The translations under genes were made by a program, and so were the position numbers. Source: Stenopsyche tienmushanensis (Eukaryota; Arthropoda; Insecta; Trichoptera; Stenopsychidae). Taken from it: a stretch of 64,000 bases of DNA. Positions 35,695-47,086 of this stretch are shown here, piece by piece. Numbering within the stretch: the stretch's first letter is position 1; every line of letters begins with the position of its first letter. The DNA lies in the NCBI GenBank assembly GCA_008973525.1, contig WACJ01000527.1, positions 682,001 through 746,000 of the forward strand, read 5' to 3'. The notes beneath the pieces were generated by a model. It was given only the letters and a program-made list of their open reading frames with translations, searched no databases and had not been told where the DNA came from.

Positions 35695-37757
35695 ATGGAC
35701 GGGGATAGCTTTGACCGCTTTGACAAAATAGCAAGATATGAACGATATCTCAGATACATGCAAATAATGGACAGTATGGATATGATGGAAGGAATGTCCG
35801 ATAATATAGCGGGAGAAATGAGCGAGGCTCCAATCAAAAATAAAAGTGTAAATGCAAAAAAACATGTTTGTAATGATGCGAAAATCAACTCCGAAGAAGT
35901 AGAAAAACCGTCCGACGATGAAAATAGCAGCGAAGATAATTTAGAAACCGACGACGACGCTCCGTCCGATGAGAGTTACACGCACGAACCTCCCAAAAAG
36001 AAGGTAGACATAGAAAATCCGTACAGAGGCCTGAAAGATTCAGGAAATCCACTCGAAACAATGGGTGATTTCGATTTTTTGAATTGTTATAAATTCACCA
36101 AGAAGACTATCTTTGACATCATGGAATTGATTAAAAACGGTCTTATTAAACACACCAACAGGGGATCTCCTGTCCCGCCTCTTATCGAATTACTAATAAC
36201 TCTCAAGTATCTCACCACAGGTTAGCATATTGTTCAGCTTTCTTTCTATGTTTGATCGCCTATTAACTGTATATCTTATTATTTTAGGTTCAATTCAGAA
36301 AAACGCCATGAATGGCGTTAGTCAATCGACCATTTCGAGAATTAATTCAAGAGTTACAAAACTGATTGTTGCGCTTCAAGATCAATTTATTCGATTTCCT
36401 AACAAAGACGAAATAGATAGGAACAAAGCTAGATTTTACGAGAGGGGAAAATTTCCTCAAGTCGTCGGTTGTATTGGTTCTACGCACGTCGGAGTGAGAG
36501 TCAACGGTGTTAAAGATTACAATGCTGGATTTGTTAATGAAAATGGATATCATTCTATGCGAGTGCAGGTACATATAATTAATTTTTCCTTGCGTAGTGA
36601 TATGTAGGATTTGATATTTTTCTGGATGCCTCATTATGTGATCTACTCTCACTGCTGCTTCTTAATGGACGTTTCTACCTTGTTGGTTAAAACAAAAATG
36701 TTTTTTTCTTCATGTATCAGAAAGAGTCAATGTTTAAGAATACTTACAGTAAATTTCAAGTCGATATAAATAAAATTTGCCAAGTAATAGACCGATGAAG
36801 AGAAGTTAGAATAGGCATGAAATTCAGAGGGCTTGCTTGGGTTGACGCGACGCTATAAGTCGAAACAAATACGGGCTAGGATTGTGTCCTTTTTAACAAA
36901 ATTTTAGGAATTTATATTGTCTGTATTCATTGGAAATACTTAATTACCCAATAAAAGATCTATTAAGGAAGTAACTGTCTCAAGAAGCGTCCTCAGTATG
37001 ATTGTAATCTCAAAGAGTAACGGACAATTTTCAAATTTAAAACCGAGTTGCAATGTTAAAACCGTCCCTTAATTTCAGTACATATTTCCTATTTCTCTTA
37101 TGTTTGTGTCGTTAATCCCATTTCCATCATTTTATCATGACCTACTTTGTCAAATGCTTTAATTTAAATTAAATAGCATAATCATATTAATGTTTTTAGG
37201 TGATCGTTGGTCCAGATTCTGAAATAATAGATATCGTTTCAAGATGGCCTGGATCAATGCATGAAAACAAAATTTTTGAAGTGTGTGAAGTAAATAAACA
37301 GTTCCTTTCTGGAGAAATTCAAGGAGTATTACTCGGAAATAACGCTTACAATCCAACGACTGTAATAATGACGTGCATACAACTTCCTCAGCATTCAGGA
37401 GAATTTTATTATAACGAGGCCCTCACAAAAACATACGTGGCGGGAGAGTGTATCGTAGAATGGAAGAAGCGCTTCAGATGTTTGCAGTCGTTTTTGGCTT
37501 GCAAATCGCACACACAACAAAATATTATTTTGTGCTGCGCAATTCTTCACAATATTGCTAAATTAAACAAGGATCCATTGCCAATATTGGATGAACGATC
37601 CGTCATAATTGAGTTAAAGGGCAAAAAGGATTGTCCTAAAAAACGAATAGAAATACCGATGATCGAAAACGCGGCGCTGATCGCACGAGATGATTTTATC
37701 AGAAAACAGTTTCCGATTGATTATGGAAATCCTTCGATGTCTTATCTTTCGCTTTAA
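35695..37757 (+). CDS. HARBI1: HARBI1-like domesticated PIF/Harbinger transposase, catalytic residues lost
   Basis: Derived from the nuclease subunit of PIF/Harbinger transposons (DDE_Tnp_4). Exons 35695-36220, 36288-36568 and 37200-37757 join in frame to about 454 residues. HARBI1 is about 350, the surplus being an acidic, Asp/Glu/Ser-rich N-terminus ending in a PPKKK basic patch. The start at 35695 was chosen because the family-like sequence begins there; ATG 35557 in the same frame would add 46 unlikely residues. Conserved parts: TKKTIFDIMELIKNGL, LIELLITLKYLTTG, GVSQSTISRI, FPQVVGC, RWPGSMHENKIF, KKRFRCLQSF and ILCCAILHNIAK. The DDE residues are gone: the CIDxTH motif is CIGSTH, LLGDS is LLGNNA, and the third acidic position reads GECIVEW instead of VERxFGxW. 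An intact spliced frame with a dead active site suggests a host DNA- or protein-binding role, not nuclease activity. No terminal repeats flank it. Confidence 0.88.
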
Positions 37758-38195
37758 TACTTTTAATTATGATAATTTTACATTCCAAACGAGATATTAA
37801 TTAAGATGAATTAAATCATAAATTAACGTCTTAATACTCAATCATTACCGACCTCACAAAAAAAAGAACCTCCTTTATTGTTAATGTTGGTCGAGGGATC
37901 AGAATAGGTACTTGTCCGGAAGAAAACAATTGCTTAAAGACAAAGATGATAATCACTCTATTGTTTGCCGAGGATCTGATTCCACCATCGACTTAAGGAT
38001 ACCATTGTTTCATTTTTACTCATCGAAGAAATTTTGATTACTTTTCGGTCCCCCCAACAATTTACATTTATTAATAACGATTCACATGTATTCCTTATAA
38101 TTGAATAAAACTAAGATATCAATGATGGCATATTTTATTAATAAATATATCCCGAATAGATTTACATAACAAAGTGTAAAATTCACTATAAAATA
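37758..38195. other. Convergent 3' interval between HARBI1-like and PRMT9
   Basis: The two genes end 438 bp apart on opposite strands. The interval is AT-rich and includes a reverse-strand AATAAA near 38135 that suits PRMT9. No other feature was seen. Confidence 0.5.
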
Positions 38196-40448
38196 TCAAT
38201 CGCCTGCATCTAAAACCATTTTTATCGAATCATTATTCTCACTGAATACCAATATATCGAGTTTATCTCCTTTTTTAACGAATATAGGCGGATCTACGAG
38301 ATGATAGACGTTGTTGACGTACGAATTTGTATTATCGGTCGAGAGCTCCTTTCCGTTGGATAAAAATTGGAATTTATAATAAGACTGAATGGCGTTAATA
38401 ACACCGTCGCATATGACGTCTACTTGTATCGTTTCGCAAGAATACGGATTGAGGCACTGATCGTATATTACGACCTCTTTGGATAGATCCTTTTTATCGA
38501 ATTTTTCAGACGCGCGAAATGAGTTTTGCGTCACTTGATAGGTATTGATGTGATCGGCTACTTGGTATTCGAATTTTCTCGAAACGTTGTCGTCCGCGGT
38601 ATCAGTGCATTCCATGACGACACTTTTCGATATGTTACAATCGTGTACTCTATTGCATTTATCTAGATGTTCGGAATAAATTAGTTTAGCGATCATTTTT
38701 AATTTAAACGGTATTGAAATTCCGCCCCTTTGTAGCATTTGTACTTTTTTGCATCTGATGAAGCTTATGTCGACGTATCTCAGCTGACCGAGTGGTTCGA
38801 CCAAATAGTTGATGATCATTTCGCATTTGATGCTTTCGTTTAAATCTTTATTTTCCAGGAAGATTATTTTGTTTGTGTCTATATTATTGTTCGCCGCCAA
38901 TTTGAGAATGAGTTCTTTAGAAGTCGAAGTGCAAATGAGCGTTTGAATACCTCTCATGAGCATTAAAATACCCGCCAGGGGAAAGGGCGTGTAATCTAAA
39001 ACTCTGAGCGACTCGAATGGATATAAATGTACTAAATGAACGCAAGACGCTCCGACGGCTCCGATCAGTCCGTTTATATACTCGGAATCGTTCAGAATTC
39101 GTATGACTTCTTTGGGAACAAAAATATTATCGTTATAATCTCTCCGCTCTTCCATCAATCTGATTGTTCCCATCAACCATCCCATTGATAGAGTTATTTC
39201 GTCGTTTGGGTCTTCCGAATTATAGCTATTCGGCAAATGAAAGATAGCTGTATCCCAAGCAGAACAGCGATCCAATTGTCTGGGATTACTCGTTAGCGAT
39301 ACATTTTCGCTCAAAATCAAATCGAACCACATAGCAAACGCATCAATTTTACCCTTTTCTAAAACTTTTAATGAAACAATTTTAGATATAGGCGAAACAG
39401 ACAAAAAACTATTTAAATCATTAACATCCTGAAAATTTATATCTATAATTTTTTCAATGTTAGTAACATATTTAATATCATCAAAAAGATTTAAATCCTC
39501 TGTATCATACGGTTCTTTAACCTCTTCATATACGTTAACATTTTCAAACTTAATGTAAGAGAGTATATTATTATATTCGCTATGAACAAATCTATATTTT
39601 TTTGCTAATGTTTCGCTTCTTATGCCGCACATATAGATCGCTGCTTTCATCGGAAGTACTTTACCCGCGGGAATTAACAACCGTTTCCACGCGTCCGAAA
39701 GAGTCTGCAACGCACCTTCGCCGAATAGACCGGCATCGAATATTTCCGCCACGACGACCGATACTCGTCCGCCGTATTCATTTATGTCTATGTTTTCGGA
39801 CGATTCGTTCAATACTGTGACATTTTTAATATTGTTCTGTTCGATCGCCTTCGATGCGATTTGGTACATTGGAACGCTAGAATCGCAGGCGATGACCTTT
39901 GAGGCTCCGGCGTCGGCGGCGTAGAAAGATAATAGTCCCGAACCGCAGCCGATATCCAGAACAACGTCTCCTTTATTGACCACTTCCATTATGGCTCTCC
40001 TGTATGAAGAATTTCTTTTGCTGTCGTTTAGCATACGATAGTGCCAGCGTTCGACGAGTAAATTTTTCGCACTGTCTAAATGGATTTCGGCTTCCGCGTA
40101 CGAAGGATCGGTTTTGAGAGCCTTCTGGAAAAAGCCACAAGCTTCCATCGGACAGCCTGCTTTCATTATAATTTTTCCGGCTTCGAATAAAATTATGCTG
40201 CTGTTGGGATACGCTCTGACGGCTTGCTCGCAGCAATTAAAAAAGTCGGAGACCCTTCTTGAACTGACCAGTAAATCTCCCCATTCCTTAAAATTCTGAG
40301 CAAATTCCTTCTCTAGATTTGGGGCCGATACTGGATGCAATTTTAAAGCGGCGAGATAATGAAGGAAAGCCTGGCCGTGATCTCCACTCGCTGAACATTC
40401 TCTTGCTTTGCCGACGAACTCCAAATTTTTCCTGATTTGAGACGACAT
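38196..40448 (-). CDS. PRMT9: Protein arginine N-methyltransferase 9
   Basis: Transfers methyl groups from S-adenosylmethionine to arginines; in mammals it symmetrically dimethylates the splicing factor SF3B2. The single open frame encodes 750 residues (human about 845) without an intron. Residues 10-130 form TPR-like helices (for example GQAFLHYLAALKLHP and ACGFFQKALKTDPSYAEAEI), as in PRMT9. RWHYRMLND (134-142) precedes the methyltransferase fold. Motif I is VVLDIGCGSGLLSFYAADAG (162-181), post-I is VIACDSS, and the acidic catalytic loop is AEIFDAGLFGEGAL (234-247) with both glutamates present and the GLFGEG signature of PRMT9. The C-terminal half is the second, degenerate methyltransferase-like module. 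The gene is divergent from TXNDC9, with 799 bp between start codons. Confidence 0.93.
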   Translation of the reverse strand: MSSQIRKNLEFVGKARECSASGDHGQAFLHYLAALKLHPVSAPNLEKEFAQNFKEWGDLLVSSRRVSDFFNCCEQAVRAYPNSSIILFEAGKIIMKAGCPMEACGFFQKALKTDPSYAEAEIHLDSAKNLLVERWHYRMLNDSKRNSSYRRAIMEVVNKGDVVLDIGCGSGLLSFYAADAGASKVIACDSSVPMYQIASKAIEQNNIKNVTVLNESSENIDINEYGGRVSVVVAEIFDAGLFGEGALQTLSDAWKRLLIPAGKVLPMKAAIYMCGIRSETLAKKYRFVHSEYNNILSYIKFENVNVYEEVKEPYDTEDLNLFDDIKYVTNIEKIIDINFQDVNDLNSFLSVSPISKIVSLKVLEKGKIDAFAMWFDLILSENVSLTSNPRQLDRCSAWDTAIFHLPNSYNSEDPNDEITLSMGWLMGTIRLMEERRDYNDNIFVPKEVIRILNDSEYINGLIGAVGASCVHLVHLYPFESLRVLDYTPFPLAGILMLMRGIQTLICTSTSKELILKLAANNNIDTNKIIFLENKDLNESIKCEMIINYLVEPLGQLRYVDISFIRCKKVQMLQRGGISIPFKLKMIAKLIYSEHLDKCNRVHDCNISKSVVMECTDTADDNVSRKFEYQVADHINTYQVTQNSFRASEKFDKKDLSKEVVIYDQCLNPYSCETIQVDVICDGVINAIQSYYKFQFLSNGKELSTDNTNSYVNNVYHLVDPPIFVKKGDKLDILVFSENNDSIKMVLDAGD

Positions 40449-41247
40449 TTCAACGTATTCGAATGCTGTTTTAATTCATTAGCTTTCTATTATAATACAA
40501 ATATGTCATATAATAATATACATATTTATTTATAAACGAACAAATGAAGTGACATTTGCCTTTGAATGATACTTTCTGCCAGTGTATAATAACATAGGAC
40601 TATAATCAGTGTTACCAACTCCAAAAATATTAATTTTCATTGCGAACTTATTAATATTTAAAATATTAAAGCAAATTTATAAACGCAAACATTTTATATA
40701 AATAAATATCCGTTTTTACGATGATATTAATTGAATATAATAAAATAAATTTTATAGCGAGGCGAATTTTAATTCTATACTCTATTTAAATAATCGATTC
40801 TGTTTAAATAGCACTGATATTATCTTGACATCAGTAAAAGCTGATTTGGTTTAAAAAATATATAATTCATTTTTTTAATGGTCGTTTATTAACATGTTAT
40901 GAGCACAATAGCTTAATAAGTTAGAAGTGTACGATCAGTTTGTTGTCGAATAGTCTCGATTGATATTCCTGTATGTGCTTTGTGATGTTTAATTATGTTT
41001 TTTTTTAAATTTAATATATCTTTTGTTTATTTGATGGATTTTTATCCGAATTATACCTTTAATTTGTATTATCCGCCTACACTTTATTCGGCACATGTTA
41101 ACCTTTTATGGCTTATTAGTCACATAACCATAATATATCCTAAAATAGATTTTTAATAAATGGAAAGATGAGGATAAAAATTGATCTCAGACTTGGATCA
41201 AAACTGTTTTATTTTATTTTTAATTTGTGTAAATTTACAGATCAGCC
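40449..41247. promoter_or_regulatory. Divergent promoter interval, PRMT9 / TXNDC9
   Basis: Start codons lie at 40448 (minus) and 41248 (plus). A splice acceptor TTTACAG ends at 41240, seven bases before the TXNDC9 ATG, so TXNDC9 has at least one noncoding first exon in this interval. A possible one ends near 40970 (TTCCTGTATGTG). No core promoter motif was identified. Confidence 0.45.
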
Positions 41248-43636
41248 ATGGAGCAAGTTATACAAAATATTGCTAATACTGTAGAGAAGCAGGTGGATGC
41301 TGAATTGGACAGGTTTTAATACAAATAATTTTGTTATTAAAAGAGTATTAAGTAAAATAATATTTTCACATTATTAATTTATTTGATAATTACAGATTAA
41401 ATCAACTCGGTAGCGATGACCTGGATATGTTAAGAGAGAGACGTATAGCAGAAATGAAAAAAAGGACACAACTTAAACAAGAATGGTTATCAAATGTGAG
41501 CATTAGAGCATATTGAACAAATCTAATAGTTTTGCAATTGCCAAATTTCCAAAATACATTAAAAATAAATATTTCATTCTAGGGTCATGGAGAATATACG
41601 GAATTATCAGACGAGAAAGAATTTTTCGCAGTATCTAAGAAGTCTAAAAATATTGTTTGTCATTTTTACCGGAATAGCACTCCGCGTTGCAAAATCGTAG
41701 ACATGCATCTAAAAATACTTGCCCACAAACACATAGAGGCAAGATTTGTTAAATTAGATGTTGAAAGATGTCCATTCCTTACAGGTAATTCCGGTTAAAT
41801 CCGATTATCATTTACATTAAAGGGGGAAACCACATTAGGTGGCTGATTTTTTAGCGTTTTTCGTAAAAAAAAAATTTAACAGCGAAGGAATAATTAGGAT
41901 TTGTTTAAACTTTAATAATGTTTTTTTAATATTTTGAAATACAGTTGAACGTTTTTATGAGTCATTTCCGCCGGAAATAGTCGAGTTATAAGGAGCTTCC
42001 CATGGAAAGTCACCATCAGAGTTTACTACTTTGGTGCAATGTAGAAATCATAATTTTTAATTGAAATTTTAATAAAAAACATTTTAAACAGTAATATTAT
42101 CCCGTAATTTAGTTATTCTTGATCGTAATTAAATAAAAAATCTTTATATAAATAATTGGTTAATAACTTTTTGAGTTTAGAGTGTACCAAAGTTGAAAAA
42201 AGGGGTTTCGTGAAAAACACGTTTGAAAAAATAATTACCGAAAATAAGAAATTTAAGGCAGGTAATCAGGTATCGGTTAATCAGCTATTCCAGCACCATA
42301 TAGCAACCATTTGTCTTCTTCATATGCAAGATTTTGAGCTTGCGTCTCTTCTTTTCGAGCTTTCCGAACTTCCTTGATCTCCGCTGTGCTGCGTCTGTCG
42401 GTTGATCCATTTGCCGTGCATAATTAAAGCTCTGCGTGCCAACAACTACTTTCAACTCGTTCATCAGCACTACAAGTACTGAATTTCCTTCATTGAATAA
42501 AGCAAAAGCTAAAAATGCTGCAACCTCGATTGCTTTAACCCCTAAAGGAGTACTGTGCCAGGGTTTGGCATCCCCCCTCCACATTTCAGAACTTCTAACT
42601 TTCAACCCACGCTGGGAAGTCCGAAGCTAAACTGACGTTAACAAACACTGTCAAAATAAGACCTCTAGTCTAAGAATTTGCAAATAAAGACATCTATCGA
42701 CACCTCCCTCTTCTTTTGTTTCCTTCTTCTTCCCATAGTACAGGAGTATAGAGCCAAGTAAGTGATTAAGGGTCCATTGAACATTCCGAGTCTAATGTAG
42801 TTTCCCCTCTTAATTTAGGTCATTTAAATTGATTAAGAGTATTTGTTATTAGGGATTACTACAATAAATTGAATGATAATTCAACATTATATTTGCCGTT
42901 TAACCTCTAATTTTTCTTTTTAATTCCAGAACGACTAAAAATTCGTGTGATTCCTACAATCGGACTTGTAACCGATTCTAAGACAAAAGATTTCATTGTC
43001 GGTTTTACTGATCTTGGAAACTGTGATGACTTTTCAACTGAGATGTTAGAATGGCGGATAGCAAGGTATGCATCAAACTAAATACATTATTGAGAGATTA
43101 CAAGGGTTTCAAAACGTAAAAAAAAATATTCACGATTCGATAAAATCTACACTATGTATTGCCTTGTAAAATTGATTGTGAGTAAGGAAAATGAAAAATC
43201 TTCATTAAATCCTATCTAGAAGTACGAGGGTAGTCCACGCACATTCAGGTATGGAGCCCGATCACAAGGCATTAATTTGTCGCGTCAGTGGTCCGAAAAG
43301 TGGACCGGTTGGACACACAGACCTTGCAGCTATTTCATCCTATTTTTGGGCTTCTTGCAGCATTTTCAGTGATAATCGCATAGGAAGCAGAATTGTTTGA
43401 AATTTAAAAACCCATGAAAACCTTCAAATACATTAAGATTTTGATAATAAACGATGAAATGATTATAAATTTGCTTATTTTATAGATCTGAAACCATTGA
43501 ATACAACGGCGACTTGTTGACTCCGCCTGATCAGAAAAAGAAACAAAAACCTCCAGTGTTTGGAATGAAAAAGAGGACGATTCGAAGTGGAAATGATTCA
43601 GACGATGATGATGATGATTTGGAACTTAGTGATTGA
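41248..43636 (+). CDS. TXNDC9: Thioredoxin domain-containing protein 9 (phosducin-like 3 group)
   Basis: A cytosolic co-chaperone that, in other animals and yeast, binds the CCT/TRiC chaperonin and affects folding of tubulin and actin. Exons 41248-41312, 41396-41495, 41583-41784, 42930-43065 and 43486-43636 join in frame to 217 residues (human 226). The N-terminal helix ([20 protein letters not shown]) and the RRIAEMKKR segment precede the thioredoxin-like fold. In the fold [19 protein letters not shown] replaces the redox CxxC, leaving one cysteine, as is normal for this family. [12 protein letters not shown] and [11 protein letters not shown] follow. The C-terminus is basic, then highly acidic ([13 protein letters not shown]). 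AATAAA lies at 43665. Intron 3 carries a 990-bp transposon, and intron 4 carries a dispersed repeat near 43285-43384. Confidence 0.95.
41821..42809 (-). mobile_element. TTAA-flanked DNA transposon with transposase-like C-terminus, in TXNDC9 intron
   Basis: Inverted ends AGGGGGAAACCACATTAGG (41821-41839) and GAGGGGAAACTACATTAGA (reverse strand, 42809-42791) are directly flanked by TTAA on both sides (41817-41820 and 42810-42813). The minus-strand frame 42605-42285 encodes [20 protein letters not shown] and then, after [20 protein letters not shown], a basic tail [13 protein letters not shown]. From memory this pattern (aliphatic helix, FNEG, D-x-R-rich basic end) resembles the C-terminus of the arthropod Mutator/Kolobok-type transposases. 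TTAA duplication favours Kolobok. The catalytic domain is deleted. Confidence 0.55.
43285..43384 (-). repeat. Copy of a five-member dispersed repeat in TXNDC9 intron 4
   Basis: The reverse complement reads TTATCACTGAAAATGCTGCA then AGAAGCCCAAAAATAGG, and later GTCTGTGTGTCCAACCGGTC then CACTTTTCGGACCA. The same blocks occur near 20053 (first block), 22975 (second block), 32568 and 49884-49985. Confidence 0.6.
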
Positions 43637-44639
43637 AATATAAATTATTTAACACGAGGATATTAATAAAATGCTAATATTTTAACATTGCCGTGAGAAA
43701 ATTACCGATTTCTTTCAGGCGAAGAATATATATTTTGCTTACTGTGATTAACCTTTAATGAACGTCGTTTAAATCATCGATCGGAATTAAAATAACTATG
43801 CTTGTGCACGTTTACAAAATAAAATTTTAAACTATAAATATTTTCATAATTTAAAAGGCCTCGAATGAAAACTAATTTAGAAGTATTAAATTACATGCAT
43901 TTATCTGTGCTTTAACATTAGATTTATTTTATATTCATATGATAAGCCTTAATAAAATTGTCGTATTTATTTTTATTCACGATATAACTAATAAAATAAC
44001 TACCACAACATTCCTTATTTGGCACTTACGAGAAATAATGAAATTTGTTTTACACATTGTCATTTTACACAAATGATTGTATACACATCGTATTTAATAA
44101 ATTTTATCAAGTAATCTTTGTTTCAATGGTTCATTCACTATTCAAAGACATTCAGGATTTAATTGATCCGAATAATATTTTATTGAAATAAATGTGTTAA
44201 TAGATTATATTGGCAGCTTACCACCTTTAAAAATAAGTATTATTCTACGTTCACTGAATTGAACACTATATGAGAGAACTTTTATTATTTGACAGATTTA
44301 AATATGGTGCAAACTCGCCCATAATAAATTAATCGCAAAATTATCAAATTTAAATCGGAAATAATTATAAATATACCCTTATTGCATTTTTACGTTTGAA
44401 TTCACGCAAGCCATTAATCAAATATTTTGGAATTAAAAACAAATATTTTTTTATATTTCAAATCTTATTTAAAATTTATTATGATTTAAATACGATTTAA
44501 AATATATTTATACATTTAATAAATTTGTTATCATATTTTAAAATGAGTCCGCGCATCGAAACTACAACGACGAAATATATCGGGCTGTATTATTTACGAA
44601 TTGAGTGTATTTGACATTAGTGCTGATAACACCGCGCAA
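43637..44639. other. AT-rich 3' flank and spacer
   Basis: Beyond the TXNDC9 polyadenylation signal, nothing coding or repetitive was recognised. Confidence 0.45.
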
Positions 44640-44880
44640 AATACGTCACATATGGCAACACTCGAAAGTCAAGACGAGAGGGTCATCGTGTACGTGTTGT
44701 TATGAAACGTCGTGTTTATTTATATTTTCCAATTATAATAATTAATTGTCAACCGTGTGCAGTCATGTTGACGTGACAGCCTATTCGTGATGAGAATATT
44801 TTTACATTATATTTGCTTTATTTTGTGCAAGTTCAACGAAGAAAATAAGGAATCTTGTTAGAATCCCATTGATAGGTTAG
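44640..44880 (+). promoter_or_regulatory. Candidate promoter and noncoding first exon (possibly of SLC25A42)
   Basis: A locally GC-richer stretch (ACACTCGAAAGTCAAGACGA and on) ends in GATAGGTTAG/GTGAGTGC, a strong splice donor at 44881. Short upstream ATGs run quickly into stops, so the exon would be untranslated. The next gene downstream on this strand is SLC25A42 at 56067, which would imply an intron of about 11 kb. The link is inference; a noncoding RNA is also possible. Confidence 0.3.
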
Positions 44881-47086
44881 GTGAGTGCTTTCCTACTATC
44901 TATTTCCATTGAAGCGTAATTTTGCGCATTTAAACGATGCCAAAGTGTGCAAATAACGGATACGAAAAGTTTTTAATTTAGTAAAACGTGTATTTACTAT
45001 GATAAGAATCATTATCTTGAGAATTCAGAAGTCCTTGGATTCGATATGCCAAAACTTTTATAGTAAATATTTGAATTAAAATACGTATAATCTGCCCATA
45101 CAATATGGTATACATGTTCTTTGTTTTATCATGCTTTTATATGTTATATTGTTGAATTATCGTATATAACATTCCTCAGCCCTTAATATCTGAGATTTAA
45201 ATTATTGCAATATTAAAATTTTGTAATTTAATCCACAAGTATATATTAATTTATATTTCCTAGTTGCTTATAATATTCATCATTAACGTTCATTAATATT
45301 TCAAAGAAATCTATAAACAGGTTGTGACATTATTCTATATAAAGTAAAGCTTTAAGAATTACATTAATACATGATCCATTTTATTTGTTATATTTATGAA
45401 TTAATTAAGCTATTTTTGTATATATATAAATGACCTTGACAAAAATTCATGATAAAAATCTGATATATTTATTACAGTGATCCCTGTGATTTTTACTATT
45501 TAATATTACTTAAATCTTATCAAGTATTATTATATTATCTTAAGTGATTTCTGAATAAACTATGATCTTTGTATTTTTTTAGCTTCTTATTTTCCTAACT
45601 TTTGGGCTCCTAACATGATAAGATAATACTTACATCATTGCTTTTTATGTAGGTGCATCCAAATTTAAAATTTTGGTACGCAACCGTCGATCAGATTTTA
45701 ACGGGGCTGCGTTCAAGCAATCATAGTGTACAGAAGCAAGTATTATAGTATTAAAAAAACGTTGTACGCATCATAAACAATATGAAATGTGACCTTGGCC
45801 TGAATAATTGTTCTAGTATAAATTCATATATCATGCTTGAACAATGCAAATAGGGTGTGTTTAACGACAGCTTGCACGATGAGGCTGAATTTCAGCAACA
45901 AAAACATCTTGGATTCTTCGCACACACTCTTATATACATAACGCAATTAAAGCATTGCTGCATATTGCGTTTTATGATAAGACCAGTGTACAAAAGTACT
46001 CTAATCGTGCAAAATTACTATTAGTTATCTAATAAATCTGTCTCATTATTGCTGATAAACAACTTGTAATATCGAGTACTTGGGATGGATATTAGGTCAG
46101 TAATTAGAACGGTATCTAGACTATTTTTTTATCGTCCAAAATAATAATTAAAATCAACATTTATGCAAATATATTGATATTTTTCATGTTAATCGGAGCC
46201 CTACAAATAAGATGTACGAGAAAACGTTTCAAAGCGTTGTTTCAAATCTATTTTATTTTCATATTGTGTATATTAATAATAAAATCATGCAAATTGTATC
46301 TAATAATTAAATAAACTGTGAGAAGAAGTCTGCACCAATCCAAATATTTGCTAACGAACTACAAATACAACTAATTCAATCGATACGAAGGAAAACTGTA
46401 TATCAGCGTACGAAGACCATTCGATGGAATAATGATTTTTATACTGTCGTTGCATAAAAAACTCTTTTAACAACAAATAAGTTCGATGTTCCGATGAACG
46501 AAGCAAGACAATAAGAGACATTTTATAGCATAAGGCCTTAATTTTGTTTGAAATATGATAAATATCGTGAATAAAACACTGAAAAATAAGATTTCCTCGA
46601 AGATCAATCGAATGTTTTGGTGCATAATAATCGCTTTTATGTTTTTATCAATTTATTCTACGTTTAATAAGAGGAATTCGATAAAACTTCCGATTAAATC
46701 TCAATTTCTAGTCATCTTTTTATCGTATCTTTTTTTTAAATGGCTTGTTAAATTGCAATAGATTTTCATTCGTCGATCATAAGATGCAATGGAAGATTAA
46801 TTTTATTTTTCAAACATGATATCAAACCGATCTCAATCAGTTATTGATTAATATCATTGTTTTTGTATTATTACATCATTGGGAGTGAAAAAAAGCAAAG
46901 ACTTGCAATTAAGAGCGTGACCGTATGGTCACGCCCGTTTTTATTGGGGGCGTGTGCTTTATGTGTACGATGGAAACACTGAAAATAAATGTATATCAAA
47001 GATTTCTTTAACCGTCCTCATGAATATACATGAACTAAATTCTGGTTTTCCTTCAATAATTCAATAATTAATCCAAATAATCTATA
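44881..47086. other. AT-rich sequence, nothing recognised
   Basis: One open frame at 46555-46761 encodes a basic peptide with a hydrophobic stretch but no recognisable family. I do not call it a gene. Confidence 0.4.

Noticed and set aside
35542..35865. 107-codon minus-strand frame overlapping the HARBI1-like gene
   Set aside because: Antisense shadow of the real exon, with no conserved motif.
42156..42377. 73-codon plus-strand frame in TXNDC9 intron 3
   Set aside because: It is antisense to the transposase-like remnant of the TTAA-flanked element and shows no conserved features.
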